Source: CAMLJR01 sp964500675 (GTDB lineage: Bacteria > Pseudomonadota > Gammaproteobacteria > Pseudomonadales > CAMLJR01). Taken from it: a DNA stretch of 64,000 nt. This document shows positions 57,224 through 64,000 of this stretch, in pieces. The notes under the pieces were generated by a model, which had not been told where the DNA came from, searched no databases, and saw nothing but the letters and a program-made list of their open reading frames with translations. The stretch covers positions 1 through 64,000 of the forward strand of contig CAZCNY010000005.1 in NCBI GenBank assembly GCA_964500675.1. The letters are read 5' to 3'. Position 1 is the first letter of the stretch. Each line of letters opens with the position of its first letter. Made by a program: the position numbers and the translations under genes.

Positions 57224-57299
57224 TCCGCCTTAGCTCAGTTGGTAGAGCAAATGACTGTTAATCATTGGGTCGCTGGTTCGAGCCCAGCAGGCGGAGCCA
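57224..57299 (+). tRNA. tRNA-Asn (GUU anticodon), CCA encoded
   Basis: A 76-base cloverleaf: acceptor TCCGCCT/AGGCGGA, D-arm with AGCTCAGTTGGTAGAGC, anticodon stem AATGA/TCATT around CTGTTAA (anticodon GTT), T-arm GCTGGTTCGAGCCCAGC, discriminator G and CCA. It marks the edge between the core region and the accessory segment. Confidence 0.97.
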
Positions 57300-57307
57300 T
57301 ATATATC

Positions 57308-57341
57308 AAGGGGTTGGCAATAGGTCGCCAACCCCTTTTTT
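57308..57341 (+). terminator. Intrinsic terminator of tRNA-Asn
   Basis: AAGGGGTTGGC (57308-57318), an eight-base loop and GCCAACCCCTT (57327-57337), running into a T-rich tract. It follows the tRNA by nine bases. Confidence 0.9.
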
Positions 57342-57608
57342 ATTGGCCGTTGTTCTAGGGGTAAACTCTGGGGTAACCCAACAATGCGGCTGCACCGAAT
57401 TAGCGCCGTACTTTGAGAGCCTTTACCACGCTGCTTACCACTAGTTGCAAACCGGCTTATATTTAGTATGGGCTAAAAGGATTGTGGGGGCGGTATCGAA
57501 GGCTCAAACCCTGACGTCGCGAATACGTCAGAGAGCTGCAAGAAAAAGTGGTTAGGGTGCTTGCTGAGACTGACACTACCAATCGAATAAATCATCAAGG
57601 AGAGAGAT
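57342..57608. other. Non-coding leader of the accessory segment with one inverted repeat
   Basis: No convincing gene. The segment contains a perfect inverted repeat CTGACGT (57511-57517) and ACGTCAG (57525-57531) around CGCGAAT, about 75 bases before the PEP-CTERM gene start, which could be an operator. A strong AAGGAGAG ribosome site precedes that gene at 57598-57605. Confidence 0.5.
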
Positions 57609-58268
57609 ATGAAAACCTCACGATTTACCTCTGTAGTCGCTGCGATTGTTTCCCTGAGTTCAATAGTCTTTGCATCGACGGCGAATGCAACGCCGGTTGA
57701 ATATCAATTTACGGGAATACTAGGTGGCGAATTCCCATTCGGTAGTAGTTCTCAGCTAACTGTCGATCAGTACCCTGTTCCTCAAGGAACACCTCTTAGC
57801 GGAACATTTTATTACGATGCAAGTGTGCCTGTTTCTCAGTCAACTACCATTGCACAAGGGGCTTTGAGTGATATCGTAGGAAATTTAGGTGGCTATCAAT
57901 TTTCCTCATCAAGTGGAAATGTCCAAATCAGTGGCAATAGTCTCGAACTTGATTTTAGTGGTTCATTTGGCAGTGCAACGAATAATAATTTGCAAGGTTT
58001 CACAGCAAATGGTCTTAATTTAGTGGGCTTTGTTATTGGCTCATTGAACTTTAATGCTTCTAATTCTAATGGAGCATTGCCTGTTGATTTAACTCAAGCA
58101 GCCAGCCCTATTGCTTCTTTGTTATTTACTAACCCTAATATTCCTCAATCTCAATATCAGTTTCTTGACTTCAACGCTGCACTAAGCCCAGTACCGATCC
58201 CACCAGCCATATATATGCTTGGTTCAGGAATTCTTACGCTGGTGGGTGCTTCGCGCCGACGTGCTTAA
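57609..58268 (+). CDS. PEP-CTERM (VPLPA-type) secreted protein
   Basis: A 219-residue predicted exported protein. It has an N-terminal signal peptide (SVVAAIVSLSSIVFASTANA), a Ser/Asn/Gly-rich beta-type body with no recognised enzyme motif, and a C-terminal sorting signal: VPIPPAIYMLGSGILTLVG followed by the basic tail ASRRRA. This is the variant of PEP-CTERM seen in gammaproteobacteria, recognised by an exosortase, which is not in this window. The codon usage is clearly AT-richer than the flanking genes, which suggests transfer. Confidence 0.85.
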   Translation: MKTSRFTSVVAAIVSLSSIVFASTANATPVEYQFTGILGGEFPFGSSSQLTVDQYPVPQGTPLSGTFYYDASVPVSQSTTIAQGALSDIVGNLGGYQFSSSSGNVQISGNSLELDFSGSFGSATNNNLQGFTANGLNLVGFVIGSLNFNASNSNGALPVDLTQAASPIASLLFTNPNIPQSQYQFLDFNAALSPVPIPPAIYMLGSGILTLVGASRRRA

Positions 58269-58329
58269 AGCTCACCCCGTGAGGGGCGATATATAGGTGC
58301 GCTTGCGATAATTGCCGCCGATCCCGGGA

Positions 58330-58962
58330 TTAACTCACCAAAATCATGTGACTTGCATCGAAAGCAGAGTCAATCACCGCTTGATGAAACACATTATCGA
58401 AAACGATACCCGCGCTAATCACAACGCTGCCGACGATCATGCGACCGTAGCCAAGCGGAACGGGGGCGCCTTGCGCCGTGACGTTGACCGGGCCAGCAAA
58501 CGAATAGCTCGCGCCGTTTTGCGTAGTGTCTTGGCGCGGTGTTTTTGGCTGCGGCGACAGCATTTGCACCACGCCGCCGAGCATCATCGCTGCGCCCATT
58601 TCCATCATGGGCACCCCCAAAGGGGTCTCACTTAAGAAAGCACCCGCAACAACAAGTACGGCGCCCTCGATGAAGCTCATTACACCGCCCGATTTGGCGC
58701 CCATGATTACCGGAGCGAAGCGAATCGTTTCAGTTGCGCCAACAGGGTCGCGAAGCTGCTCTTTGGTTTGCTGGGCTTTGCCGACGAAAACCTTGTACGC
58801 AATGCCGCGATCGGAACTACTCATTAACCACGATCTAAACTCGGGAAAGTTTGCGCACAGCGCTCGCACCGCTTCCCCCGTACTCGATATTGCAAAACGA
58901 TGCACGCGCCCGAATTTTTTACCGAGCTGGCCGTGAAGGATGACAGTTTTTAGAGTCGTCAT
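58330..58962 (-). CDS. Lambda-I-like phage tail tip assembly protein (orphan)
   Basis: A 210-residue protein resembling lambda tail assembly protein I. It has an N-terminal ubiquitin-like part (LKTVILHGQLGKKFGRVHRF, GEAVRALCANFPEFRSWLM), the RFAPVIMGAKSGG segment, a hydrophobic glycine-rich middle (GAVLVVAGAFLSETPLGVPM) and the final APVPLGYGRMIVGSVVISAG signature. The last 20 residues after VISAGI are not typical and may be new sequence at a broken 3' end. No other tail gene is near, so it is a stranded prophage gene. Confidence 0.8.
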   Translation of the reverse strand: MTTLKTVILHGQLGKKFGRVHRFAISSTGEAVRALCANFPEFRSWLMSSSDRGIAYKVFVGKAQQTKEQLRDPVGATETIRFAPVIMGAKSGGVMSFIEGAVLVVAGAFLSETPLGVPMMEMGAAMMLGGVVQMLSPQPKTPRQDTTQNGASYSFAGPVNVTAQGAPVPLGYGRMIVGSVVISAGIVFDNVFHQAVIDSAFDASHMILVS

Positions 58963-58984
58963 TTCATTTCCCTTAGATTGATAT

Positions 58985-59015
58985 TTTTAAACCAGCTTTT
59001 AAACCAGGTTTAAAA
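58985..59015. promoter_or_regulatory. Operator-like palindrome TTTTAAACCAGGTTTAAAA
   Basis: A perfect 19-base palindrome (58997-59015) is preceded by a direct half-site copy TTTTAAACCAG (58985-58995) at 12-base spacing. It lies 35-53 bases upstream of the tail-gene start. A similar half-site occurs at 60872-60890 ahead of the flavin monooxygenase gene. Confidence 0.45.
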
Positions 59016-59119
59016 TCTGGCACTAATTTTTAAATGCGCGTCGAACTAGACCCCTGCCGTGCGCCGGGTGGGAAGGACCCGGCCCACACGCCACGGCTTC
59101 GGTGCTGCGGTGCTGTGCG

Positions 59120-59660
59120 CCACGCCTACGCGAGCGCGTGCGCGATGATCGCAACACGCGCATAGCATCGAGGCGGTATAAAGTTGTTTGGAATATTTCG
59201 CGAGATATGGCACCGCATGAATCGCGGTGGCGCCGATAATCGCGACTCGTTTATCGACCATTTTTCGAGCACGGTATTGTCGGTACTGACACGCCAGCAT
59301 TTAATCGTTTCGTCCCAATGTAGCGACGTGGTCATCGTGTGAAAAAACGCTCTATCGCAAGATCGAATTTGCGCGCGATCAAACGGCAGTACTGATAAAT
59401 TTCCGCGCCATCGGCGAATTTTTTCGATGGAATGTAACCGGTTTCTTCGAGCAGCAGCAGATTGCAATAGGCATCGTTGTCGCACTGCACGCCGGGATAA
59501 CGATTCCAATACCAAACGCCGCCGAAACCGCCGCCAAGGACGGCGACGTCAAGCTCCTCAAGATCGGCTTGCGCGACTCTACCGACTTGTGCGGGTCGGT
59601 CGCATAGCAGTCCTGCAGATCACCGGCGACATGCACATACTGCGTTTCCCCCTGCATTCA
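59120..59660 (-). pseudogene. Decayed Baeyer-Villiger-type FAD monooxygenase
   Basis: Minus-strand fragments in different frames match flavin-containing/Baeyer-Villiger monooxygenases in order. The first reads DLEELDVAVLGGGFGGVWYW running into NRYPGVQCDNDAYCNLLLLE, then ETGYIPSKKFADGAEIYQYC. After a shift near 59345 comes FHTMTTSLHWDETIKCWRVS. After a further deletion comes DKRVAIIGATAIHAVPYLAK. The first nucleotide-binding loop is joined directly to the WYWNRYPG motif, which is normally some 40-50 residues downstream, so internal deletions are present as well as frameshifts. The C-terminal half is missing. Confidence 0.78.
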
Positions 59661-59789
59661 GGCGCTTGTCGCGCTCCTGCCGGTTTTTTCCCTTAATGCG
59701 GGAATATCTATTTGCTCGGGTGTTTTAGTGGGCTGGCACTTCATATTCTCTCCAACAATTCGGCTTCTAGGAGTAACTGGCCGGTCTTC

Positions 59790-60800
59790 TCACTCAAACG
59801 CGGGAATAACTTCATTGGCGAAGAGCTCCGCATATTCAACGAATCTCGCGGCCGGCAACCCAGGCGGCATCATCATCATCACGTGCTCGATCGCCATGCG
59901 CGCCTGCATCGCCTTGAACCGGTCGATCGCCTGGCCAGGGGTCAGAATCTGCAATATGCCGCTGGTCTTGAATTGCTCCAGAGTCATTGGCTTGAGCAGC
60001 GCGCCCTCGACGCCCGAGGCTTTGTCTTCGTTGAGCCAGGCGCCATAGGTGTTGTTGACATGATGATAGTGGGGCGCCAATTCGTGCATGGCCTGCTCTG
60101 GATCCTTGGCGACAGCAACGAACAATGCCTGCACGCGCATGCGCGCGGCGTCGGCGTCTTTGCCTTGGGCGCGCAATTTTTCCTGATATTGATCGCAAAA
60201 CTCTTCGTTGCCGAAATAGCCATCGCCGTATTTCGCAACGCGCTCCAAGGCCTTGTCGGCGAAGCCGCCGATATACAACGGCACATGGCCACGCGGCGGT
60301 CGCGGCTTGATCGCCGCATTCTTCACGGTGAAATGCTTGCCTTCGAAGGACACGGTTTCCCCCGCCCAGAGCCGGCGGACGATCTGAAGGAATTCATCGA
60401 AGCGCGCGCCGCGCTTGGTGAAATCCAGGCCAAACGCCTCAAACTCGCGGCGGCGATAACCGATCGCCAATGCCATCTCAATGCGACCGTTCGAAAGAAT
60501 ATCGAGAACCGCGCAGTCTTCGGCGAAACGCACGGGGTGATACAACGGCGCTAACGCAATCGCTGAGCCGATATTGATCGTTTTGGTACGCGCCGCTACC
60601 GCACCTAAGGTCACTAAGGGCGATGGCATGTAACCGTCTTCGGCACCGTGATGCTCCGGCAGCCAGACACCTTTGAACCCGGCGCTTTCGCTCCAGGCGA
60701 TGATATCTAATGTTTCCGCATAGAGCTCAGCCCACGACCTGCGCCATTGCTCCGGATTTCTGAAATCGTAGAGATAACCGAATGTCAGCTTGTTCTTCAC
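59790..60800 (-). CDS. LLM-class flavin-dependent monooxygenase
   Basis: Luciferase-like TIM-barrel protein of 336 residues. It has LTFGYLYDFRNPEQWRRSW, DIIAWSESAGFKGVWLPEHH, NIGSAIALAPLYHPVRFAED, MALAIGYRRREFEAFGLDFT and IKPRPPRGHVPLYIGGFADK. I chose GTG at 60800 (then KNKLTFGYLYDF) because a perfect GGAGGTGA ribosome site ends a few bases upstream; an ATG six codons earlier overlaps that site. Substrate unknown. It sits between two degraded genes and may be the intact survivor of a catabolic cassette with the decayed FAD monooxygenase. Confidence 0.87.
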   Translation of the reverse strand: MKNKLTFGYLYDFRNPEQWRRSWAELYAETLDIIAWSESAGFKGVWLPEHHGAEDGYMPSPLVTLGAVAARTKTINIGSAIALAPLYHPVRFAEDCAVLDILSNGRIEMALAIGYRRREFEAFGLDFTKRGARFDEFLQIVRRLWAGETVSFEGKHFTVKNAAIKPRPPRGHVPLYIGGFADKALERVAKYGDGYFGNEEFCDQYQEKLRAQGKDADAARMRVQALFVAVAKDPEQAMHELAPHYHHVNNTYGAWLNEDKASGVEGALLKPMTLEQFKTSGILQILTPGQAIDRFKAMQARMAIEHVMMMMPPGLPAARFVEYAELFANEVIPAFE

Positions 60801-60871
60801 GATCACCTCCAGTTGCATGCACTTCTCGTGGTGGTTGACATCAAACTCTCCAAAAAAACGTCGACAATGCG

Positions 60872-60890
60872 TTAAAAAACAGGTTTAAAA
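60872..60890. promoter_or_regulatory. Half-site related to the 58997 palindrome
   Basis: Read on the minus strand it is TTTTAAACCTGTTTTTTAA: the left nine bases equal those of the palindrome at 58997-59015, the right half is degenerate. It is about 72 bases upstream of the LLM monooxygenase start. Confidence 0.35.
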
Positions 60891-61035
60891 GCGAGTGGCT
60901 GGGCGGATGAGTACTTCTCCATCATACACAGCCACACCAAAGGGCAACCTTTCGCTTTAAGGCGACAAAGTCCAAAGACCTACTCTAGCGCGTCATCGGC
61001 AAGATTATAAAGATACCGCAATACCAAAGCTTCGC

Positions 61036-61281
61036 TTAAAAGCGCCTACTTTTGGTGAACATTAGTACTGCGTCAAATGGTTTTCTTCCCGCTGCACTTT
61101 TGCGTGACTTCTCGCGATCGCGCTCCAAAGTGTCTCGAAACGATTCCCAATCGATCAGCTTATTCAACGCCGCCAACGGATCGCGTTCATTCAGCTTCCG
61201 GTGGCGATTGTCCAAATCAAAAAAGCTTAGCTGCGCTGCGCCGCTCCGCGATATTGATTCGGGATGTTGGCATTCTATCAA
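61036..61281 (-). pseudogene. Truncated IS5-family transposase N-terminus
   Basis: An 81-codon frame reads QLSFFDLDNRHRKLNERDPL, AALNKLIDWESFRDTLERD and KSAAGRKPFDAVLMF, then ends after TKSRRF. This is the N-terminal domain of IS5-type transposases, which normally continues for about 250 more residues including the DDE catalytic core. The remainder is absent downstream, so the element is dead. It is a different subgroup from the C-terminal remnant near 10.2 kb. Confidence 0.8.
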
Positions 61282-61586
61282 AATAATGAATTTTTAGAGG
61301 TACCCAATAATCTAATTCGTGCTTTCTCGGCAGGTTTGCTGATACTCAGATGATGAATATGCAAAACACCCTCGCCGAACAGCAAAACCTTTCCGATGGC
61401 GGATTTGATAGCTCGCTGAAGTTCTCACATATCAATCTTGGGCCCACATAGACAATCAAAAACATCTTCATGCACGGTGAGCCGCCGCGACAATTGACGT
61501 AATGGCCAGTATCATCGTAGCGAACACCGAATAACAAATGGAATTCAAAATTGCGCGCTCGAAACGAGCGCGCCAAAAGTACAATT
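61282..61586. other. Accessory stretch without recognised gene
   Basis: It contains a minus-strand open frame of 89 codons (61346-61615) with no recognisable domain, overlapping the end of the neighbouring PEP-CTERM gene. I do not regard it as supported. Confidence 0.5.
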
Positions 61587-62147
61587 TTAGTTGGCAGTGC
61601 TAACGGCTTGCCCATAATTTCTCTTACGTGGCAACGTCAGCGCCAGCAAGGCTGTTGCAAAAAACGGTAACGTCGGCGGCAACGGTACGGCTGGAGGGTC
61701 CACATCCAACTTACCGTCGTAAACGCCGCCAAAAATACCGCTGGCTTTTCCCGAGACAGCAAGCGTGTAGGTCATTCCGCTATTAAGTCCGTTTGCCGTT
61801 AGCGTTCCACCCGCTCCCGCCGCGGAGATAAAATTGCCGTCATGGTCGAATAAACTGAGCATCAATAAACTATCGTTCAGCAAATTCGATCCTGTGTCGG
61901 CGCTCGGGAGATTCAGTGGAGCGTTGTTCACCGTTGCGGTTACGTTACCCGCGTTAGCCAAAGAAAACTGGAATTCATCCAGAAAAATATCCCCCGCCGA
62001 ATGCGCGCCGGCAAATGCATATTCGCCGCCGACAAGATTGATATTCTCGCTGGAGTCTGGATGTAAAACACCAGCGGCAGCGATGTTGCTAACGATTCCG
62101 AGAGAAGCCGATAGCATTATCGGCAACAAGCGCTTGTGCATAGTCAT
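61587..62147 (-). CDS. Second PEP-CTERM-like secreted protein
   Basis: A 186-residue predicted exported protein. It has a signal peptide (RLLPIMLSASLGIVSNIAAA), a beta-rich body (SAGDIFLDEFQFSLANAGNV, GSNLLNDSLLMLSLFDHDGN), and a C-terminal anchor AVPLPPTLPFFATALLALTL followed by a basic PRKRNYG tail, matching the VPLPA-type sorting signal with a short extension after it. The ATG at 62147 has GAGGAAC ahead of it; a frame to 62297 has no signal sequence. The body resembles DVUA0089/bacterial pre-peptidase-like beta proteins only loosely. Confidence 0.75.
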   Translation of the reverse strand: MTMHKRLLPIMLSASLGIVSNIAAAGVLHPDSSENINLVGGEYAFAGAHSAGDIFLDEFQFSLANAGNVTATVNNAPLNLPSADTGSNLLNDSLLMLSLFDHDGNFISAAGAGGTLTANGLNSGMTYTLAVSGKASGIFGGVYDGKLDVDPPAVPLPPTLPFFATALLALTLPRKRNYGQAVSTAN

Positions 62148-62742
62148 ACAAAGTTCCTCTTTGAAAACACGAAGGGAAATGCCACCGACTCCATTGGGGC
62201 GCACGAGAGAAGTAAGCCAATCGTTCGTCCAATTTGAGCATCGACGGCACGATGAAAGCCGCATTTGCGGCGCGGGCACTTTGGAGGGAAACTGCAAACA
62301 GCGTTTTTATCTTTCACATCCACCTCAACGCAATTGCAAAAATCAGAGTTGCGGCGGCATTAAGATGATAAGCGCGAAACGATGAAACAGTTAGAAAAAA
62401 TTACGAAGCTCGTCGCATTTTTCACACGAAAATTATTCGAGGTGATTGCGATTGCCTGCATCGATTTTTTGCTTACGGAATATCGAAAAAATCAGCTCAA
62501 TAACGCTAACGAAAGTGATATGTTCGACGATGGCTTTGCAAGAGACGCTCAGAATTTCAACAAAACAAAAACGAGCAGCATTCAGACATCATCGATCAAA
62601 GCTCCAATATCCTGCCGCTGCCAAATCGTGCAGCGGACAGCTGCATGGTTAATTGTCGAATGCGAAGTGTTCATTCCCACGCTATTGCGCTGCAAACCGC
62701 TAACTATTTCTGTTATCCAATTCTCATTTTTACACGTTGCGG
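62148..62742. other. Non-coding or unrecognised stretch between PEP-CTERM gene and ackA
   Basis: No RNA gene, terminator or recognisable coding sequence seen. A plus-strand frame of 146 codons (62382-62822) crosses into the 3' end of ackA on the other strand and has no family features, so I left it out. Composition is AT-richer than the core genes. Confidence 0.5.
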
Positions 62743-63987
62743 TTAGATACGCTGCTGCAATAAATGCCGACACTCGCGCGCAATCACAATCTCCTCGTCG
62801 GTCGGAATGCACCATACATTGACGCGGCTATTCTCCGTGTGCAGACACGGTGCATTTTGCTGATTCGCGGGGCCTGACAATTCAATTCCCAACCAATGCA
62901 ATTGTGCGCACACTTCCGCACGCACAAATGCGGCGTGCTCCCCGATACCGCCGGTGAAGATCAATGCATCGATGCCGCCCGCAGCCGCTATCAAAGAACC
63001 AATTTCGCGCACGAGACGGTATACGAACACAGCGATCGCCTCACGCGCGGCGGCGGCATCGCTCGCGAGCAAATCGCGCATATCACTGCTGATACCACCC
63101 GACAAACCGAGCAAGCCGCTTTCGTGATACAGCAATTGTTCGAGCGATTGCGCGTCATAATCGCGTTCGCGCAGCAAATAAATCAGCACGCCGGGATCGA
63201 GATTGCCGCAGCGCGTGCCCATCACGAGACCATCGAGCGCGCTGAAACCCATACTCGTCGCCACGCTGCGGCCATTCACCAACGCGCACACACTGGCGCC
63301 GTTGCCCAAATGCGCGACCAGCGTGCGCCCGGTCGCGGCGCGCGCATCGAAATGCGATAATTGGCTCGCGATGAACGCATACGATAGACCATGAAAACCG
63401 TAGCGCACGACACCTGCGTCCGCGAGCGCGCGCGGCAATCCGAATAAACGCGCGGTGCGCGGTACCGTGACGTGAAATCCCGTATCGAAACAACCGATTT
63501 GCAGCAATTGCGGATGCAGCTGCGCGAGCGCGCGAATCGGCGCGATATTGTGCGGCAAATGCAGCGGCGCGAGCGGCACGGTGGCCTCGAGATGCGCGAG
63601 CACGGCAGCATCGACGAACGTGGGTTCGGCGTGAAATAAACCGCCGTGCACAATGCGATGACCCGCCGCCAGCAGCGGCAGCGGCATATGTCGGCCGAGC
63701 AGATCGAGCAACACCGCGAGCATCTCCGTTTCGCTCGGTGCAGCATCGTCGGGCCAGCGCTGTTCTGCCAGTAAGGTTTTTTGTTGCGCCGAATTGGATT
63801 TTTGCGGTGCCAAATCCGCTTTTTGCAGCGCATAGAGCGTCAAATGCGGCCCACGCGCGATGCGTTCGATTTGACCCGTCACGCGCTTGGTTAACGCCGC
63901 GCCGTCGATCGCATCGACAACATCGAACAACGTGAATTTAAGGCTCGACGAACCGCCGTTGAAAACTAAAAGACCACCTTCCTGCAT
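62743..63987 (-). CDS. ackA: Acetate kinase
   Basis: Interconverts acetyl phosphate and acetate with ADP/ATP. The protein of about 414 residues has LLVFNGGSSSLKFTLFDVVD, GHRIVHGGLFHAEP, the VVRYGFHGLSY segment, AHLGNGASVCALVNGRSVAT, and DALIFTGGIGEHAAFVRAEV. A Gln/Lys/Ala-rich insert (about residues 57-85) is unusual. The likely start is ATG 63987; a GTG at 63996 is also in frame, and the true start could lie just outside the window. No pta gene is visible; it may lie upstream beyond the edge. Confidence 0.93.
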   Translation of the reverse strand: MQEGGLLVFNGGSSSLKFTLFDVVDAIDGAALTKRVTGQIERIARGPHLTLYALQKADLAPQKSNSAQQKTLLAEQRWPDDAAPSETEMLAVLLDLLGRHMPLPLLAAGHRIVHGGLFHAEPTFVDAAVLAHLEATVPLAPLHLPHNIAPIRALAQLHPQLLQIGCFDTGFHVTVPRTARLFGLPRALADAGVVRYGFHGLSYAFIASQLSHFDARAATGRTLVAHLGNGASVCALVNGRSVATSMGFSALDGLVMGTRCGNLDPGVLIYLLRERDYDAQSLEQLLYHESGLLGLSGGISSDMRDLLASDAAAAREAIAVFVYRLVREIGSLIAAAGGIDALIFTGGIGEHAAFVRAEVCAQLHWLGIELSGPANQQNAPCLHTENSRVNVWCIPTDEEIVIARECRHLLQQRI

Positions 63988-64000
63988 ACCTGTCACCTGC

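Noticed and set aside
61346..61615. 89-codon minus-strand frame
   Set aside because: No recognisable domain and overlap with the real PEP-CTERM gene end.
57300..62742. Duplicate of the tRNA-Asn 3' end bounding an island
   Set aside because: No copy of the last 18-20 bases of the tRNA was seen downstream, and no integrase is present.
62382..62822. 146-codon plus-strand frame between the PEP-CTERM gene and ackA
   Set aside because: No family features, overlaps the ackA 3' end, and no ribosome site was convincing.

Overview
The window is chromosomal DNA of a gammaproteobacterium, most likely from the Pseudomonadales/Cellvibrionales side. The main evidence is gene order: nadB divergent from rpoE-rseA-rseB, followed by lepA-lepB-rnc-era-recO; gacS next to cysM-relA-mazG; alaS-lysC-csrA-tRNA-Ser; tyrS divergent from an M23 peptidase-anmK pair; and tamA-tamB. 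Most of these blocks are shared with Pseudomonas. I cannot name a species. Most genes have a GC-rich, strongly biased sequence full of GCGC and CGAT words, which creates many long false antisense frames.

Layout. 0-9.6 kb: tyrS, murein hydrolase, anhydromuropeptide recycling (anmK), and the TamA/TamB outer-membrane assembly pair. 10.0-11.2 kb: scar of an integrative element beside tRNA-Ser(GCU), with a frameshifted tyrosine integrase and an IS5-type remnant. 11.4-25.4 kb: csrA, lysC, alaS, a Trm112-like protein, a second M23 protein, greB, a LysE-family exporter, a structured intergenic region that looks like a small RNA gene, trpS, an M18 aminopeptidase, uppP, tsaB, mobA, and a lysine/alanine-rich histone H1-like protein. 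25.6-34.8 kb: hemH, adk, mazG, relA, cysM and the hybrid kinase GacS/BarA. 34.8-45.6 kb: the recO-era-rnc-lepB-lepA cluster joined to the sigma-E operon, with nadB, ygfX and sdhE beyond it. 45.7-57.0 kb: ygfZ, HDOD protein, thioesterase, ung, a luciferase-like oxidoreductase, dTDP-glucose dehydratase, methyltransferase, a PAP2 phosphatase with a glycosyltransferase, thiolase and uvrB.

57.2-62.7 kb is accessory DNA that starts at tRNA-Asn(GUU). It holds two proteins with VPLPA-type PEP-CTERM anchors, an orphan lambda-I-like tail assembly gene, a decayed Baeyer-Villiger-type monooxygenase, a flavin monooxygenase and a truncated IS5-type transposase. The window ends in acetate kinase.

Functional links. 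Envelope biogenesis is a strong theme: TamAB, two M23 proteins, AnmK, UppP, PAP2 phosphatase, signal peptidase, and the sigma-E/RseA/RseB stress circuit. Global regulation is the other: GacS, CsrA, RelA, and a candidate regulatory RNA with GGA motifs in hairpin tips, which could belong to the Gac/Csr circuit. I found no CRISPR array, no complete mobile element and no clear multi-gene defence system. The most promising undescribed items are the structured RNA candidate (18.33-18.51 kb), the overlapping mini-ORF chain ahead of nadB, and the operator-like palindrome in the accessory region.
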